Part shown: piece by piece, positions 1-6,403 of the stretch | How positions within the stretch are numbered: the stretch's first letter is position 1 | Layout: every line of letters starts with the position of its first letter | From: Acidobacteriota bacterium | GTDB taxonomy: Bacteria; Acidobacteriota; Blastocatellia; Pyrinomonadales; Pyrinomonadaceae | Assembly: GCA_029862725.1 (NCBI GenBank) | Contig: JAOTWT010000185.1 | Coordinates: 1-6,403, forward strand | Direction of reading: 5' to 3' | DNA: 6,403 nucleotides | Made by a program: the position numbers and the translations under genes | Notes under the pieces: model-generated | What the model was told of the DNA's origin: nothing | Databases searched by the model: none | The model's input: only the letters and a program-made list of their open reading frames with translations

Positions 1-881
1 ATAAGCATTAGGTCGTTCTTGCGGATTCTCCCCTGCGACTCCACATAATGAAGTGTGGTCGCGTTCGGCCCGCAACCTACTATCGACGGATAGCCCCAAA
101 AATCGGCGTTCCGGCGCCTGAAAGTGTATTCGACCTCGGCCTGAACCTCGTATTCCCATTGCGCTCTTCCGATCATTCCCATCGAGCGCATCAACGCTTC
201 CGAGGTGATGTCGATCGAATGCTGCATGATCTCGATCTCATAGGGCGATTTAACAAGGCGCAGGCGGGCAAAAATCGGCAGGGCGTTCCGGACCCGCGAA
301 TCGGGCAGCTTGTCGCCGAATTCATAAGCGGCCGGGTATTCCCTTTTATCGCCCTGGAGCAGGTAGACTTTGGGTGTGCCTGAAACGAGACCGTCCAGGA
401 AGCCATCCCTCTGGTTTGCGTCGACTATTTTCTGAATTCCCGAAATGCCGATGGCGTCCTGATCCGAATACATACGCCCGTTCCAGGTTTCGAACCGCGG
501 ATTCCTTTTGGGCAGAAACAAGGTTTCCGAGACCTCGCCGCCTTTCTTTGAGATAACGAGGGTCAAACCGTTTTGCCGCAACCCAGTCAAATAAAACAGG
601 TTGTTCTCCTGACGGTAAACATAATCGACATCATTTGCATAGAGCTTCGAAGGAGCGCTGAAAAGGACGAGAACACCGTTGTCTTCCAACGCATCTGCCA
701 CCCGTCTACGCCGCGCAGCCAGTTCCTCGTGGCGCCTGGCCGATGTAAAAACCGGGGCCGCGGGTGCCGTCTTTATATATTTGTTCCCTGCACGGCTATC
801 GGCGTTCGTTCCCGCGAATGAACCCGCCGAAAAGAGGAATACAGAAACCAGTACCATGCTCAACAGTTTGGTTTTTTTCAT
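1..881 (-). CDS. Exported Xaa-Pro aminopeptidase (M24B family), 3' end cut off by the window
   Basis: The reverse strand reads open for 293 codons from the ATG at 881-879 to the window edge. Residues 1-23 form a signal peptide (basic MKKTK, hydrophobic core, probable cleavage after SFA), so the enzyme is likely periplasmic or secreted, unlike cytosolic PepP. Residues about 48-190 match the aminopeptidase P amino-terminal domain, with the hallmark stretches DVDYVYRQENNLFYLTG (84-100) and FLPKRNPRFETWNGRMY (122-138). The pita-bread catalytic domain starts near 205 (RLVKSPYEIEIMQ). It contains GCGPNATTLHY, where His278 corresponds to the conserved catalytic His of PepP (His243 in E. coli). The five metal ligands (Asp, Asp, His, Glu, Glu) lie beyond the window and cannot be checked. 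The family removes an amino-terminal residue that precedes proline. A GGAAGGA ribosome site lies 12 bases before the start, slightly far. The gene follows the NHL/M23 lipoprotein gene after 26 bases and is probably co-transcribed with it. Family assignment is firm; the specific substrate is unknown. Confidence 0.93.
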   Translation of the reverse strand, partial: MKKTKLLSMVLVSVFLFSAGSFAGTNADSRAGNKYIKTAPAAPVFTSARRHEELAARRRRVADALEDNGVLVLFSAPSKLYANDVDYVYRQENNLFYLTGLRQNGLTLVISKKGGEVSETLFLPKRNPRFETWNGRMYSDQDAIGISGIQKIVDANQRDGFLDGLVSGTPKVYLLQGDKREYPAAYEFGDKLPDSRVRNALPIFARLRLVKSPYEIEIMQHSIDITSEALMRSMGMIGRAQWEYEVQAEVEYTFRRRNADFWGYPSIVGCGPNATTLHYVESQGRIRKNDLML

Positions 882-907
882 TCTTTTTTTCGTTCCTTCC
901 GTAAGCG

Positions 908-2935
908 CTAAAAGACCTTTATTGTGATATCTTTTGAGGCCTGGTTGCCATAAATATCCGCCGCAAATACACGCAACACGATCGCTTCTTTATTTTCAGG
1001 CAGTTTTACAAAACCCTCGCGGGCCCCGCCGCCGTTCACCCTGTTCGAGACTATATATCGGAAAACGGTTGTACCGGTAGCCCCCGAACTGCTTCCGGGA
1101 GCGTAGACCAATCCCACGAACTCATTCGACGGCGGCCGGTCAAATTCGACGGTCCACCTCGGTTTTTCGTAGCCAGCCAGCGGGCTTCCGCCCTCGTCGA
1201 GAAGTTGATATCCTAGTTTGTAAAGGCCCAGCCTACGCCGCGCTTGATTGCCATCCATCCGGTCATACGCTTCAATTACGATTCTTACCCTTTCACCCGA
1301 TTTAATACGAGCCTTCCGGTCAGCGGTTTCAATCCGGCCCCATTCCTCGTCGTAGAGATCGAGGGATTCGATAACAGGATCGATCGAGTCCGCTGCCCCC
1401 GGGAAACGTACGGCGGCAAGCGCATTCATCTCCGCACCCGAAGGGCCCGCAATCAAGTGGACATGATTCATTGTATTGAGTGTGCCGAGGGCATCGCCGG
1501 CTCTGAAAAATGCTCCCCTTGGTATCCGCAGGCCCCGTATCCGGTTCCCTCCATCGGTTCGAAACTGAAACCGCGGGTCGTTGAACGTCTTTTGCCCGGA
1601 GTCTCGTCCAAGCCTGATATGAACATAGCCGAGATCGGGAAACCTGACGTTCTCCCTGGTCGTTCCGAACTCGGCGACTGCGAGAGGCCGCAGTATCTTC
1701 TCATCGCGGACGGCCCGTGCGGTTTCTCCATAGCCCCCGACAATATCGAGACCGTTGTGAAACCACGCGGTGTCACCCCGTTTCTCAATCTCGCCCCTGA
1801 TCTCACCCAACGTGCCGGCGATCTCCCGTTTGCGGGATGGCGGCGTGTAAGGCCAACGGCCCGGAGCCGTTTTCTTGAACGCGGCGGGTGCTTGGCGTCT
1901 GGCTGCGAAGTTCTCCGAGGTAAGGATTTGACCGGTCGCAATTCCGGTAATTATCCGGACGAGGCCGTTTTCGGAATCGGCGACAAAAACATCGCCGTTC
2001 GGCTTCAGTGCCAGCCCGCTTGGTCGGTTGAACCTGGCCGCTCTTATCGCTCCGTCACGAAATCCGCGCGATTTTCCCGCAACGGTTTCCACGAATGCTA
2101 TAAACCGCCGCCCGATCGCGCGAATTCCATCCGCGTCGGCAACATAGACCGTACCGCCGGCATCGACTGCGATATCAATGGGCATCGAAAACTGCGCACC
2201 GGCAAGCAACCCGTCCGGCCGACCCGCATTTCCGCCGCCTGCCAAGGTCGCGGTTTTCCCATCTGCCGCCACGATCCTGACCCTGCCGTTACCGGTATCG
2301 GCTACCAGGAGGTGTTCGCCCAACGTGGCCAAACCGGTCGGAGTGTTGAATTTTGCATCGGAACCTGTGGCGGAGTCTTGAAACCCGGTTTTGCTCCCGG
2401 CGAGTGTCCGCACATCGCCGTCCTTTATGACGCGCAATTTGTCGTTGTAAGTATCTGATACGTAGAGAGTTCCGTCCGACCAAGCAATGCCGATCGGGGC
2501 ATTGAACAACGAACTCGCGGCCGGGCCGTCCTTAAACCCACTCCGCCCTTTAACACCCGCGAATACGGTTACGGCGCCGTCCGGCGCGATTTTCTTGATC
2601 GTGTGATCGCCCGAATCAGCGACATAGAGCTCCCCTTCAGCGCCCTCGGCGATGTGCGAAGGCGTATCGAGGCCGGTCGCGAATTCCTCGAGTGCTCCGG
2701 AGGCGTCCAATCGCCACACTGTGCCGCTCTTACCGTCTGAAATAAACAAGTCGTCGCCGCGAAAAGCAAGTCCGAATGGTTCCCCGATCCGGGTGTCACC
2801 CGGGAGCGCAGTCCGGACCTCGGAAAGAGGCGCCCGCGGCTCCGAAAAGATTCCGCATCCCGCAGACATCGTCAATAGAATGCCTGATGCGGCGATAGTT
2901 GAACGCTTTGTTGCGAGGTATAAGGTCTTGAACAT
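908..2935 (-). CDS. Probable lipoprotein: six-bladed NHL beta-propeller fused to an M23-like metallopeptidase domain
   Basis: This gene encodes 675 residues from the ATG at 2935. The same frame stays open to a TTG at 2983, but starting at 2935 gives a clean signal sequence (FKTLYLATKRS, then a hydrophobic stretch) ending in MSAGC, a lipobox-like site with Cys27. Ser at -3 is not the usual Leu/Val/Ile, so lipidation is probable rather than certain. Residues about 51-331 hold six NHL-type repeats with recurring P-x-G-[IL]-A and [LV]-[YF]-V-[AS]-D motifs. Four AG-x(n)-G-x-x-D linkers start at 126, 179, 232 and 286, a 53-residue period. Residues about 380-520 look like an M23 peptidase: HNGLD (His393, Asp397), YVHIRLG (His439) and NHVHL (His491, His493). 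These are the zinc and catalytic positions of LytM-type enzymes, which cut peptidoglycan cross-links or glycine-rich peptides. Residues 521-675 are beta-rich and Ig-like. No Shine-Dalgarno site is evident before 2935. NHL and M23 are read by eye; the substrate is unknown. Confidence 0.85.
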   Translation of the reverse strand: MFKTLYLATKRSTIAASGILLTMSAGCGIFSEPRAPLSEVRTALPGDTRIGEPFGLAFRGDDLFISDGKSGTVWRLDASGALEEFATGLDTPSHIAEGAEGELYVADSGDHTIKKIAPDGAVTVFAGVKGRSGFKDGPAASSLFNAPIGIAWSDGTLYVSDTYNDKLRVIKDGDVRTLAGSKTGFQDSATGSDAKFNTPTGLATLGEHLLVADTGNGRVRIVAADGKTATLAGGGNAGRPDGLLAGAQFSMPIDIAVDAGGTVYVADADGIRAIGRRFIAFVETVAGKSRGFRDGAIRAARFNRPSGLALKPNGDVFVADSENGLVRIITGIATGQILTSENFAARRQAPAAFKKTAPGRWPYTPPSRKREIAGTLGEIRGEIEKRGDTAWFHNGLDIVGGYGETARAVRDEKILRPLAVAEFGTTRENVRFPDLGYVHIRLGRDSGQKTFNDPRFQFRTDGGNRIRGLRIPRGAFFRAGDALGTLNTMNHVHLIAGPSGAEMNALAAVRFPGAADSIDPVIESLDLYDEEWGRIETADRKARIKSGERVRIVIEAYDRMDGNQARRRLGLYKLGYQLLDEGGSPLAGYEKPRWTVEFDRPPSNEFVGLVYAPGSSSGATGTTVFRYIVSNRVNGGGAREGFVKLPENKEAIVLRVFAADIYGNQASKDITIKVF

Positions 2936-3035
2936 GTTACGGAGATTCGCTAAATTCCATGAGTGAAAGGCAATTAGAAACAATATTTGGTATTATTAGG
3001 CTTCCCCCGAAAGTTAACAAATCAGGAGCAAATTT
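2936..3035. promoter_or_regulatory. Divergent intergenic region with candidate promoters in both directions
   Basis: These 100 bases separate the two oppositely oriented transcription groups and must contain, or overlap, the promoters of both. The region is AT-rich in its centre (about 2971-3000). On the minus strand, TTGTTA (3020-3015) and TAATAA (2998-2993) are separated by 16 bases and would give a leader of about 50 bases for the lipoprotein gene. On the plus strand, TATTAT (2991-2996) could be a -10 element for the DUF937 gene, but no convincing -35 element lies at the right distance. The two -10 candidates overlap, so the promoters could compete. The AGGAG at 3024-3028, seven bases before the ATG at 3036, is the ribosome site of the DUF937 gene. 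That a divergent promoter region exists is well supported by gene layout; the individual boxes are weak matches. Confidence 0.4.
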
Positions 3036-3644
3036 ATGTTTTCATTAGAAGATCTTTTAGGGCGCGAGACCGGCGGCCAGGCCGTTGGGCAAATTAGCGC
3101 AAATCTGGGCGCGGATCCGGGGACAGTCAATTCAGCCATTCAGATGGCCCTTCCGGTTATTTTATCCGGTTTAGCGAATAATGCGCAGTCACCGTCGGGA
3201 GCACAGAGTCTCGATCAGGCGCTGGCAACCGACCACGATGGCGGTTTGCTTAACAACCTTACCGATTTCCTTACCGGGGGCGTGCCGTCTCCGCAGCAGG
3301 CAACCCGGCAGACTGACGGAACCGGTATTCTGGGCCATATTCTCGGTACCAATCAGGGCACTGCGGCGCAGGAGATCAGCCGAAAGACCGGTCTTAATAT
3401 CGGCCAGGTGGCTAACCTCCTGATCACCCTCGCACCGATCGTAATGGCGTATCTCGGAAAGCAAAAACAGGAAAAGAATCTCGACGCCGGCGGCATCAGC
3501 GACCTGCTGACCGGGCAGCGCCAGGAAATGCAATCGAGTGGGAATCCGATGATCGATATGGCGTCCAGGATGCTGGATTCCGACGGTGACGGCAGTGCTC
3601 TCGACGATCTTGCGTCGATGGCGGCCGGATATTTTATGAAGTAA
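3036..3644 (+). CDS. DUF937 (YidB-like) family protein
   Basis: This gene encodes 202 residues with no signal peptide and no transmembrane segment, so it is likely cytosolic. The start is fixed by AGGAG (3024-3028) seven bases upstream. The sequence follows the DUF937 pattern: a helical amino-terminal part (LEDLLGRETGGQAVGQIS, then LPVILSGLANNA at 39-50), the D-H-D-G-G-L-L-N-N-L stretch at 66-75, I-L-G-H-I-L-G at 98-104, and a conserved helix around 119-145 containing LLITLAPIVMAYLGKQK. Near the end, DSDGDGSALDDL (181-192) resembles a calcium-binding loop with Asp at positions 1, 3 and 5 and Gly at 6, but position 12 is Leu instead of an acidic residue. Similar tails are common in this family. 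The function of DUF937 proteins is not established, and none is claimed here. The gene is alone in its direction up to the 151-base gap before the next gene. Confidence 0.88.
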   Translation: MFSLEDLLGRETGGQAVGQISANLGADPGTVNSAIQMALPVILSGLANNAQSPSGAQSLDQALATDHDGGLLNNLTDFLTGGVPSPQQATRQTDGTGILGHILGTNQGTAAQEISRKTGLNIGQVANLLITLAPIVMAYLGKQKQEKNLDAGGISDLLTGQRQEMQSSGNPMIDMASRMLDSDGDGSALDDLASMAAGYFMK

Positions 3645-3715
3645 ATGAATAGAGGCGGGCCTGTGTTTGAAGATTCTCCGACAGAGAAGATGGTTAAATA
3701 GAATGTCGTGCTATT

Positions 3716-3733
3716 AGGCAAAATCATTTGCCT
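3716..3733. repeat. Perfect inverted repeat, 7-bp arms with a 4-base spacer
   Basis: AGGCAAA (3716-3722) and TTTGCCT (3727-3733) are exact reverse complements around the spacer ATCA. The element lies in the 151-base gap between the DUF937 gene and the exported-protein gene, 63 bases before the latter's start codon. No run of T follows either arm, so it does not look like an intrinsic terminator. It could be a protein-binding operator or a small stem in the 5' leader of the downstream gene. A TAGAAT (3699-3704) resembling a -10 element sits just before it. If that were the promoter, the repeat would begin near the transcription start. The remainder of the gap shows nothing else convincing. Confidence 0.4.
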
Positions 3734-3782
3734 CCCGTCGTCTTCGAATTGTGAACATCGCATTTGAAACTGACTTTTCAAC

Positions 3783-3788
3783 AAGGAG
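3783..3788 (+). promoter_or_regulatory. Ribosome binding site that fixes the start of the exported 230-residue protein
   Basis: AAGGAG lies seven bases before the ATG at 3796. The frame is also open from a GTG at 3751, which would add 15 residues ahead of the signal peptide. The strong site here, together with the signal sequence beginning exactly at the ATG, favours 3796. Confidence 0.85.
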
Positions 3789-3795
3789 TAATTTG

Positions 3796-4488
3796 ATGAA
3801 TCGATTCAGAAAACCAATTTTTGTATTGTTGTCGGTCGCCGTCTTGTTTGCCGTAACGGTTTCGGCACAGGAGGCCACCGATGTCGATGAGGGCGATCCG
3901 GGATCCAAGGTGATTCGCGTAGGCGTGTTGCTGCCAAAAGTCGATCTCAAAGACGCGCAGGGCGAGGTCTCGCCGGAGGAAGCGCTCCGTAGCAGCTACG
4001 CCTCGCTTTTGAACTCGGATGCCTTCGAACTGGTCGCTTTGGAATCGAAGCTGACAACGCTCGCGCTGGAAGAAGCGGAGGGGCTGGAGTGCGATTACAT
4101 TTTGAAGCTCAGTCTGGTTCAGGTCTCAAAAAAATCGGGCGGCGGAATTTTTGGCCGCGTATTGCGGGACACCGGGAAACGGGCAACATACGAGGCTTCG
4201 ACCAAAGTGCCTTACGGCGGCGGCACTGGTGAGCGGATCGCTCGTACGACTGCCCGCTCCGCGATCATCAACACCGGTTATACGATGTCCAATATGACCG
4301 TTGAAATAAAAAAGAACGACAAGTTTACGCTCAACTATGGGCTGACCACTTCGAAGGGCAAAAACGTTGCCGACAAGGAGTTTGAAGCGAAGGCCAAGCA
4401 AAACAATGATGACTCGGTGCTGATGTCGCTCATCGAAGAATCGGCTAACGACATCGCCACAGTATTGCTTGCCAACCGTGCCCAGTAA
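3796..4488 (+). CDS. Exported protein of unknown function
   Basis: This gene encodes 230 residues. Residues 1-24 are a classical signal peptide (MNRFRK, hydrophobic core, probable cleavage VSA|QEA), so the protein is probably periplasmic. It is not recognised as a named family. Residues 39-110 alternate strand and helix: VIRVGVLLPKVDL, a helix around EEALRSSYASLL, FELVALES, a helix, then CDYILKLSLVQVSKK. This layout is loosely like the amino-terminal alpha/beta domains of CsgG- or TolB-type envelope proteins, which is inference from pattern only. A glycine-rich stretch (SGGGIFGRVL, 114-123) and a second, mixed region with many Lys, Asn and Thr residues (130-205) follow. A predicted helix closes the protein (SVLMSLIEESANDIATVLLA). 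Cys99 is the only cysteine in the mature part, so no internal disulfide is possible. The gene has a good ribosome site and ends 25 bases before a strong terminator, so its transcript very likely stops there. Confidence 0.85.
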   Translation: MNRFRKPIFVLLSVAVLFAVTVSAQEATDVDEGDPGSKVIRVGVLLPKVDLKDAQGEVSPEEALRSSYASLLNSDAFELVALESKLTTLALEEAEGLECDYILKLSLVQVSKKSGGGIFGRVLRDTGKRATYEASTKVPYGGGTGERIARTTARSAIINTGYTMSNMTVEIKKNDKFTLNYGLTTSKGKNVADKEFEAKAKQNNDDSVLMSLIEESANDIATVLLANRAQ

Positions 4489-4513
4489 CGCTAGACACAA
4501 GGTTTCGATTTGG

Positions 4514-4539
4514 CCGGTCGCGTATAGCGGCCGGTTTTT
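4514..4539 (+). terminator. Rho-independent terminator
   Basis: CCGGTCGC (4514-4521) pairs with GCGGCCGG (4527-4534) over eight base pairs with one G-T wobble and a five-base loop (GTATA). Five T residues follow directly (4535-4539), with more T after a single C. It lies 25 bases after the stop codon of the exported 230-residue protein and separates that transcript from the M1 peptidase gene. Confidence 0.9.
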
Positions 4540-4551
4540 CGTTTAAATTGG

Positions 4552-4581
4552 TTGTTCGGATGCCAATCACTGGTTTACAAT
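4552..4581 (+). promoter_or_regulatory. Candidate promoter of the M1 aminopeptidase gene
   Basis: TACAAT (4576-4581) matches the -10 consensus at five of six positions. TTGTTC (4552-4557) is a weak -35 match, 18 bases upstream. The site lies just after the terminator of the preceding gene, where a new promoter is needed, and would give a leader of about 20 bases. The ribosome site AAGGAA (4595-4600) follows, eight bases before the ATG. Position and the -10 box are the main support. Confidence 0.4.
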
Positions 4582-4608
4582 CTTGTTTTTGCACAAGGAA
4601 TTAACTTT

Positions 4609-6403
4609 ATGATTCGAAGCAGCTTTGCGTTCATAGTCCTTTCCCTTCTCTTATCGATAACTACGTTCGGCGCACGGCCTGTAGAAGGTGTCTACCGGCT
4701 CCCCGTCAGCAACGAATTCCCGAAAATTCCAGAGCGATTCGATGACGAGGTCAAGTCGCTCCCGACGGCGAGATTTGTTCGCAGCCGCGATTTCGACACG
4801 AAACACATCGCGCTCGACCTGAAGTTCAATTGGGATACGGAACAAACTTACGGCATCGAACATTTTACCTTCACGCCCTTGAAGCCGGATTTTGTAACAT
4901 TGAACCTCGACGCGGGCAATATGGTCTTCAAAACCGTCAAGTTAAAAGACGGAGAGGACCTTGAGTATTCCTACAGCTCTGAAGATACGCGTCTGACGAT
5001 CCAACTCGACCGGGCTTACCAGGTCGGTGAAGAGATTACTGTCGAGATAGTCTACGAAACGACCGGCAAAGCGGTTGAAAACACACTCGGTTTCGGCGGC
5101 GGCGGCGGGCTCAAGTTCGTCAAACCCGACGCCAACAATCCGAACGCGCCATACCAGGTTTGGTCACAGGGAGAATCCGAATACAACCGCTACTGGTTTC
5201 CGTCTTTCGACTACCCCAATGACTTCCGCACGACCGAGCTGAAAGCGACGGTCCGCAAGCCGCTGATGGTGATTTCAAACGGAGGCCTGGTCGAAACGAA
5301 GGACAACGGCGACGGCTTCCGTACATATCACTGGAAGATGGACACTCCTTACACCAACTACCTGACCTCGATCGTCGTCGGGGAATACACCGAGATCCGC
5401 GGAATGTACAAAGATACGCCGGTGTCCACATACGTGTATAAGGACTGGAAAACCGAGGGCGAGGTGACAGCGAAGCGTCTCCCGGCGATGGTCGCGTATT
5501 TTTCGAGGGTCCTGGATTTCGATTATCCCTATACGAAATACGCCCAGACGATCGCCAATCAGTTCAACGGCGGGATGGAAAATATTACCGCGACGACGCA
5601 GACCGACAACATGATCATCGACGACCGGACCGAATTGGACGCGGACGAGGACGGACTCCAGGCGCATGAACTTGCGCATCAATGGTTTGGGAATTATGTG
5701 ACATGTCGGGACTGGAGCGATATCTGGCTTAACGAGGGCTTCGCGACTTATATGGAAGCGCTTTGGCAGCTCGAATCAAAGGGCAAGGACTATTTTCTTT
5801 ACAATGAGGTGAGGGGAAACCAGAACGCCTACTATGGTGCCTGGCGTCAGGGCCAAAGGAGGCCGATCGTCACAAAGAACTACGCGAACCCGGATGCGGT
5901 CTTCGACACCTACGCATATCCGCGCGGGGGCGCCGTCCTGCACATGCTTCGCAAGCAGCTCGGCGATGCAAATTTTTTCCGCGCTTTGAATCATTATCTG
6001 AAAACAAACGCCAACGAGCCGGTTCAAACGGAGGACCTCAGGATCGCGATCGAAGAATCGACCGGCCAGTCGATGGACGCGTTTTTCGACCAGTGGTTAT
6101 ATAAGATGGGGCATCCAGTGTTTGAAGTTTCGCAGCAATTCGATACTACGACCGGGATTCTGAAATTGAATGTGAAGCAGACACAGAAGCGGGACCTGAC
6201 TTCCCTCTATCCACAAACCGAGTATTTTCAAACGCCCGTGGATATCGAGATCGTTACAAAAAAAGGGGCGGAAATAAAAACGGTGTTTCTGGAAGCGAAA
6301 GAAGAAAACGTATTCGAGTTTGAGCTAGAGGAACTTCCGCTGCTGGTCGATTTTGACGACGAAGGCACCCTGATTAAGGAGATCAAATTTGAAAAGCCGG
6401 TCG
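4609..6403 (+). CDS. Exported M1-family metallo-aminopeptidase, 3' end cut off by the window
   Basis: The frame is open for 598 codons from the ATG at 4609 to the window edge, with AAGGAA eight bases upstream. Residues 1-22 are a signal peptide (probable cleavage FGA|RPV), which puts the enzyme in the periplasm or outside the cell. Residues about 58-260 form the amino-terminal beta domain of M1 enzymes, including RYWFPSFDYPNDFRTT (194-209). The catalytic domain has the GGMEN exopeptidase motif (321-325), which binds the substrate amino terminus, and the zinc site HELAHQWF (His353, Glu354, His357) with WLNEGFATY supplying Glu376 after the standard 18-residue interval. Tyr437 in YPRGGAVLHML is the expected transition-state-stabilising tyrosine. 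The domain closes near FFDQWLYKMGHPVFEV (492-507), followed by the start of a beta-sandwich domain. All catalytic residues are present, so the enzyme should be active, releasing amino-terminal residues from peptides. Many M1 proteins continue with a helical domain, which would be outside the window. The preferred residue cannot be told. Confidence 0.96.
   Translation, partial: MIRSSFAFIVLSLLLSITTFGARPVEGVYRLPVSNEFPKIPERFDDEVKSLPTARFVRSRDFDTKHIALDLKFNWDTEQTYGIEHFTFTPLKPDFVTLNLDAGNMVFKTVKLKDGEDLEYSYSSEDTRLTIQLDRAYQVGEEITVEIVYETTGKAVENTLGFGGGGGLKFVKPDANNPNAPYQVWSQGESEYNRYWFPSFDYPNDFRTTELKATVRKPLMVISNGGLVETKDNGDGFRTYHWKMDTPYTNYLTSIVVGEYTEIRGMYKDTPVSTYVYKDWKTEGEVTAKRLPAMVAYFSRVLDFDYPYTKYAQTIANQFNGGMENITATTQTDNMIIDDRTELDADEDGLQAHELAHQWFGNYVTCRDWSDIWLNEGFATYMEALWQLESKGKDYFLYNEVRGNQNAYYGAWRQGQRRPIVTKNYANPDAVFDTYAYPRGGAVLHMLRKQLGDANFFRALNHYLKTNANEPVQTEDLRIAIEESTGQSMDAFFDQWLYKMGHPVFEVSQQFDTTTGILKLNVKQTQKRDLTSLYPQTEYFQTPVDIEIVTKKGAEIKTVFLEAKEENVFEFELEELPLLVDFDDEGTLIKEIKFEKPV

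Noticed and set aside
48..383. Plus-strand open frame of 111 codons near the window start
   Set aside because: It is antisense to the Xaa-Pro aminopeptidase gene, whose reading frame is intact and carries family motifs throughout.
1244..2458. Plus-strand open frame of 404 codons opposite the propeller-M23 gene
   Set aside because: It lies entirely antisense to a gene with clear NHL and M23 motifs. Its translation shows no recognisable domain and is rich in Arg, Pro and Cys, as expected of an antisense shadow in GC-rich coding DNA.
3674..3688. Short hairpin TTCTC/GAGAA after the DUF937 gene, considered as a terminator
   Set aside because: The stem has only five pairs, is not GC-rich and is not followed by a T-tract.
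3645..3701. An 18-codon open frame starting directly after the DUF937 stop codon
   Set aside because: It has no ribosome site of its own beyond the DUF937 coding end and no recognisable feature. A frame this short is expected by chance.
5569..5583. GGMEN in place of the commoner GAMEN motif in the M1 peptidase
   Set aside because: The family motif is G-x-M-E-N and Gly at the second position is a frequent natural variant, so it is not evidence of altered activity.
4651..6027. Several minus-strand open frames of 70-135 codons
   Set aside because: All are antisense to the M1 aminopeptidase gene, which has a continuous frame with complete catalytic motifs.

Overview
The window holds five protein-coding genes in two divergent groups that part at about position 3000. 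Two genes run leftwards (908-2935, then 1-881, which is cut by the window start). Three run rightwards (3036-3644, 3796-4488, and 4609-6403, which is cut by the window end). Coding density is high and base composition is moderately GC-rich. No rRNA, tRNA, CRISPR array, insertion sequence or phage gene was seen. The amino-terminal signal sequences, Shine-Dalgarno sites and protein families fit a Gram-negative chromosome. The combination of a secreted M24 peptidase, a secreted M1 peptidase, a DUF937 protein and an NHL/M23 lipoprotein recalls Acidobacteriota, perhaps the Blastocatellia. That placement is an inference from family resemblance, with moderate to low confidence.

Left arm (minus strand): a probable lipoprotein of 675 residues comes first. 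It joins six NHL-type beta-propeller blades to a domain with the complete catalytic signature of M23 (LytM-like) metallopeptidases, followed by a beta-rich carboxy-terminal domain. Only 26 bases separate it from a signal-peptide-bearing Xaa-Pro aminopeptidase (M24B), so the two are likely co-transcribed. The second gene runs out of the window just before its metal-ligand residues.

Right arm (plus strand): a cytosolic-looking DUF937 (YidB-like) protein comes first. A 151-base gap with a perfect inverted repeat follows, then an unrecognised exported protein of 230 residues ending at a clear intrinsic terminator (4514-4539). The last gene is a secreted M1 metallo-aminopeptidase with all its active-site motifs, preceded by its own candidate promoter.

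Taken together, four of the five proteins appear to be exported and two are aminopeptidases. One more carries an apparently intact peptidoglycan-peptidase-type fold. This suggests a neighbourhood for envelope or extracellular peptide processing. The shared location does not prove a joint pathway. The most unusual item is the NHL propeller-M23 fusion. Nothing else points strongly to an undescribed system.
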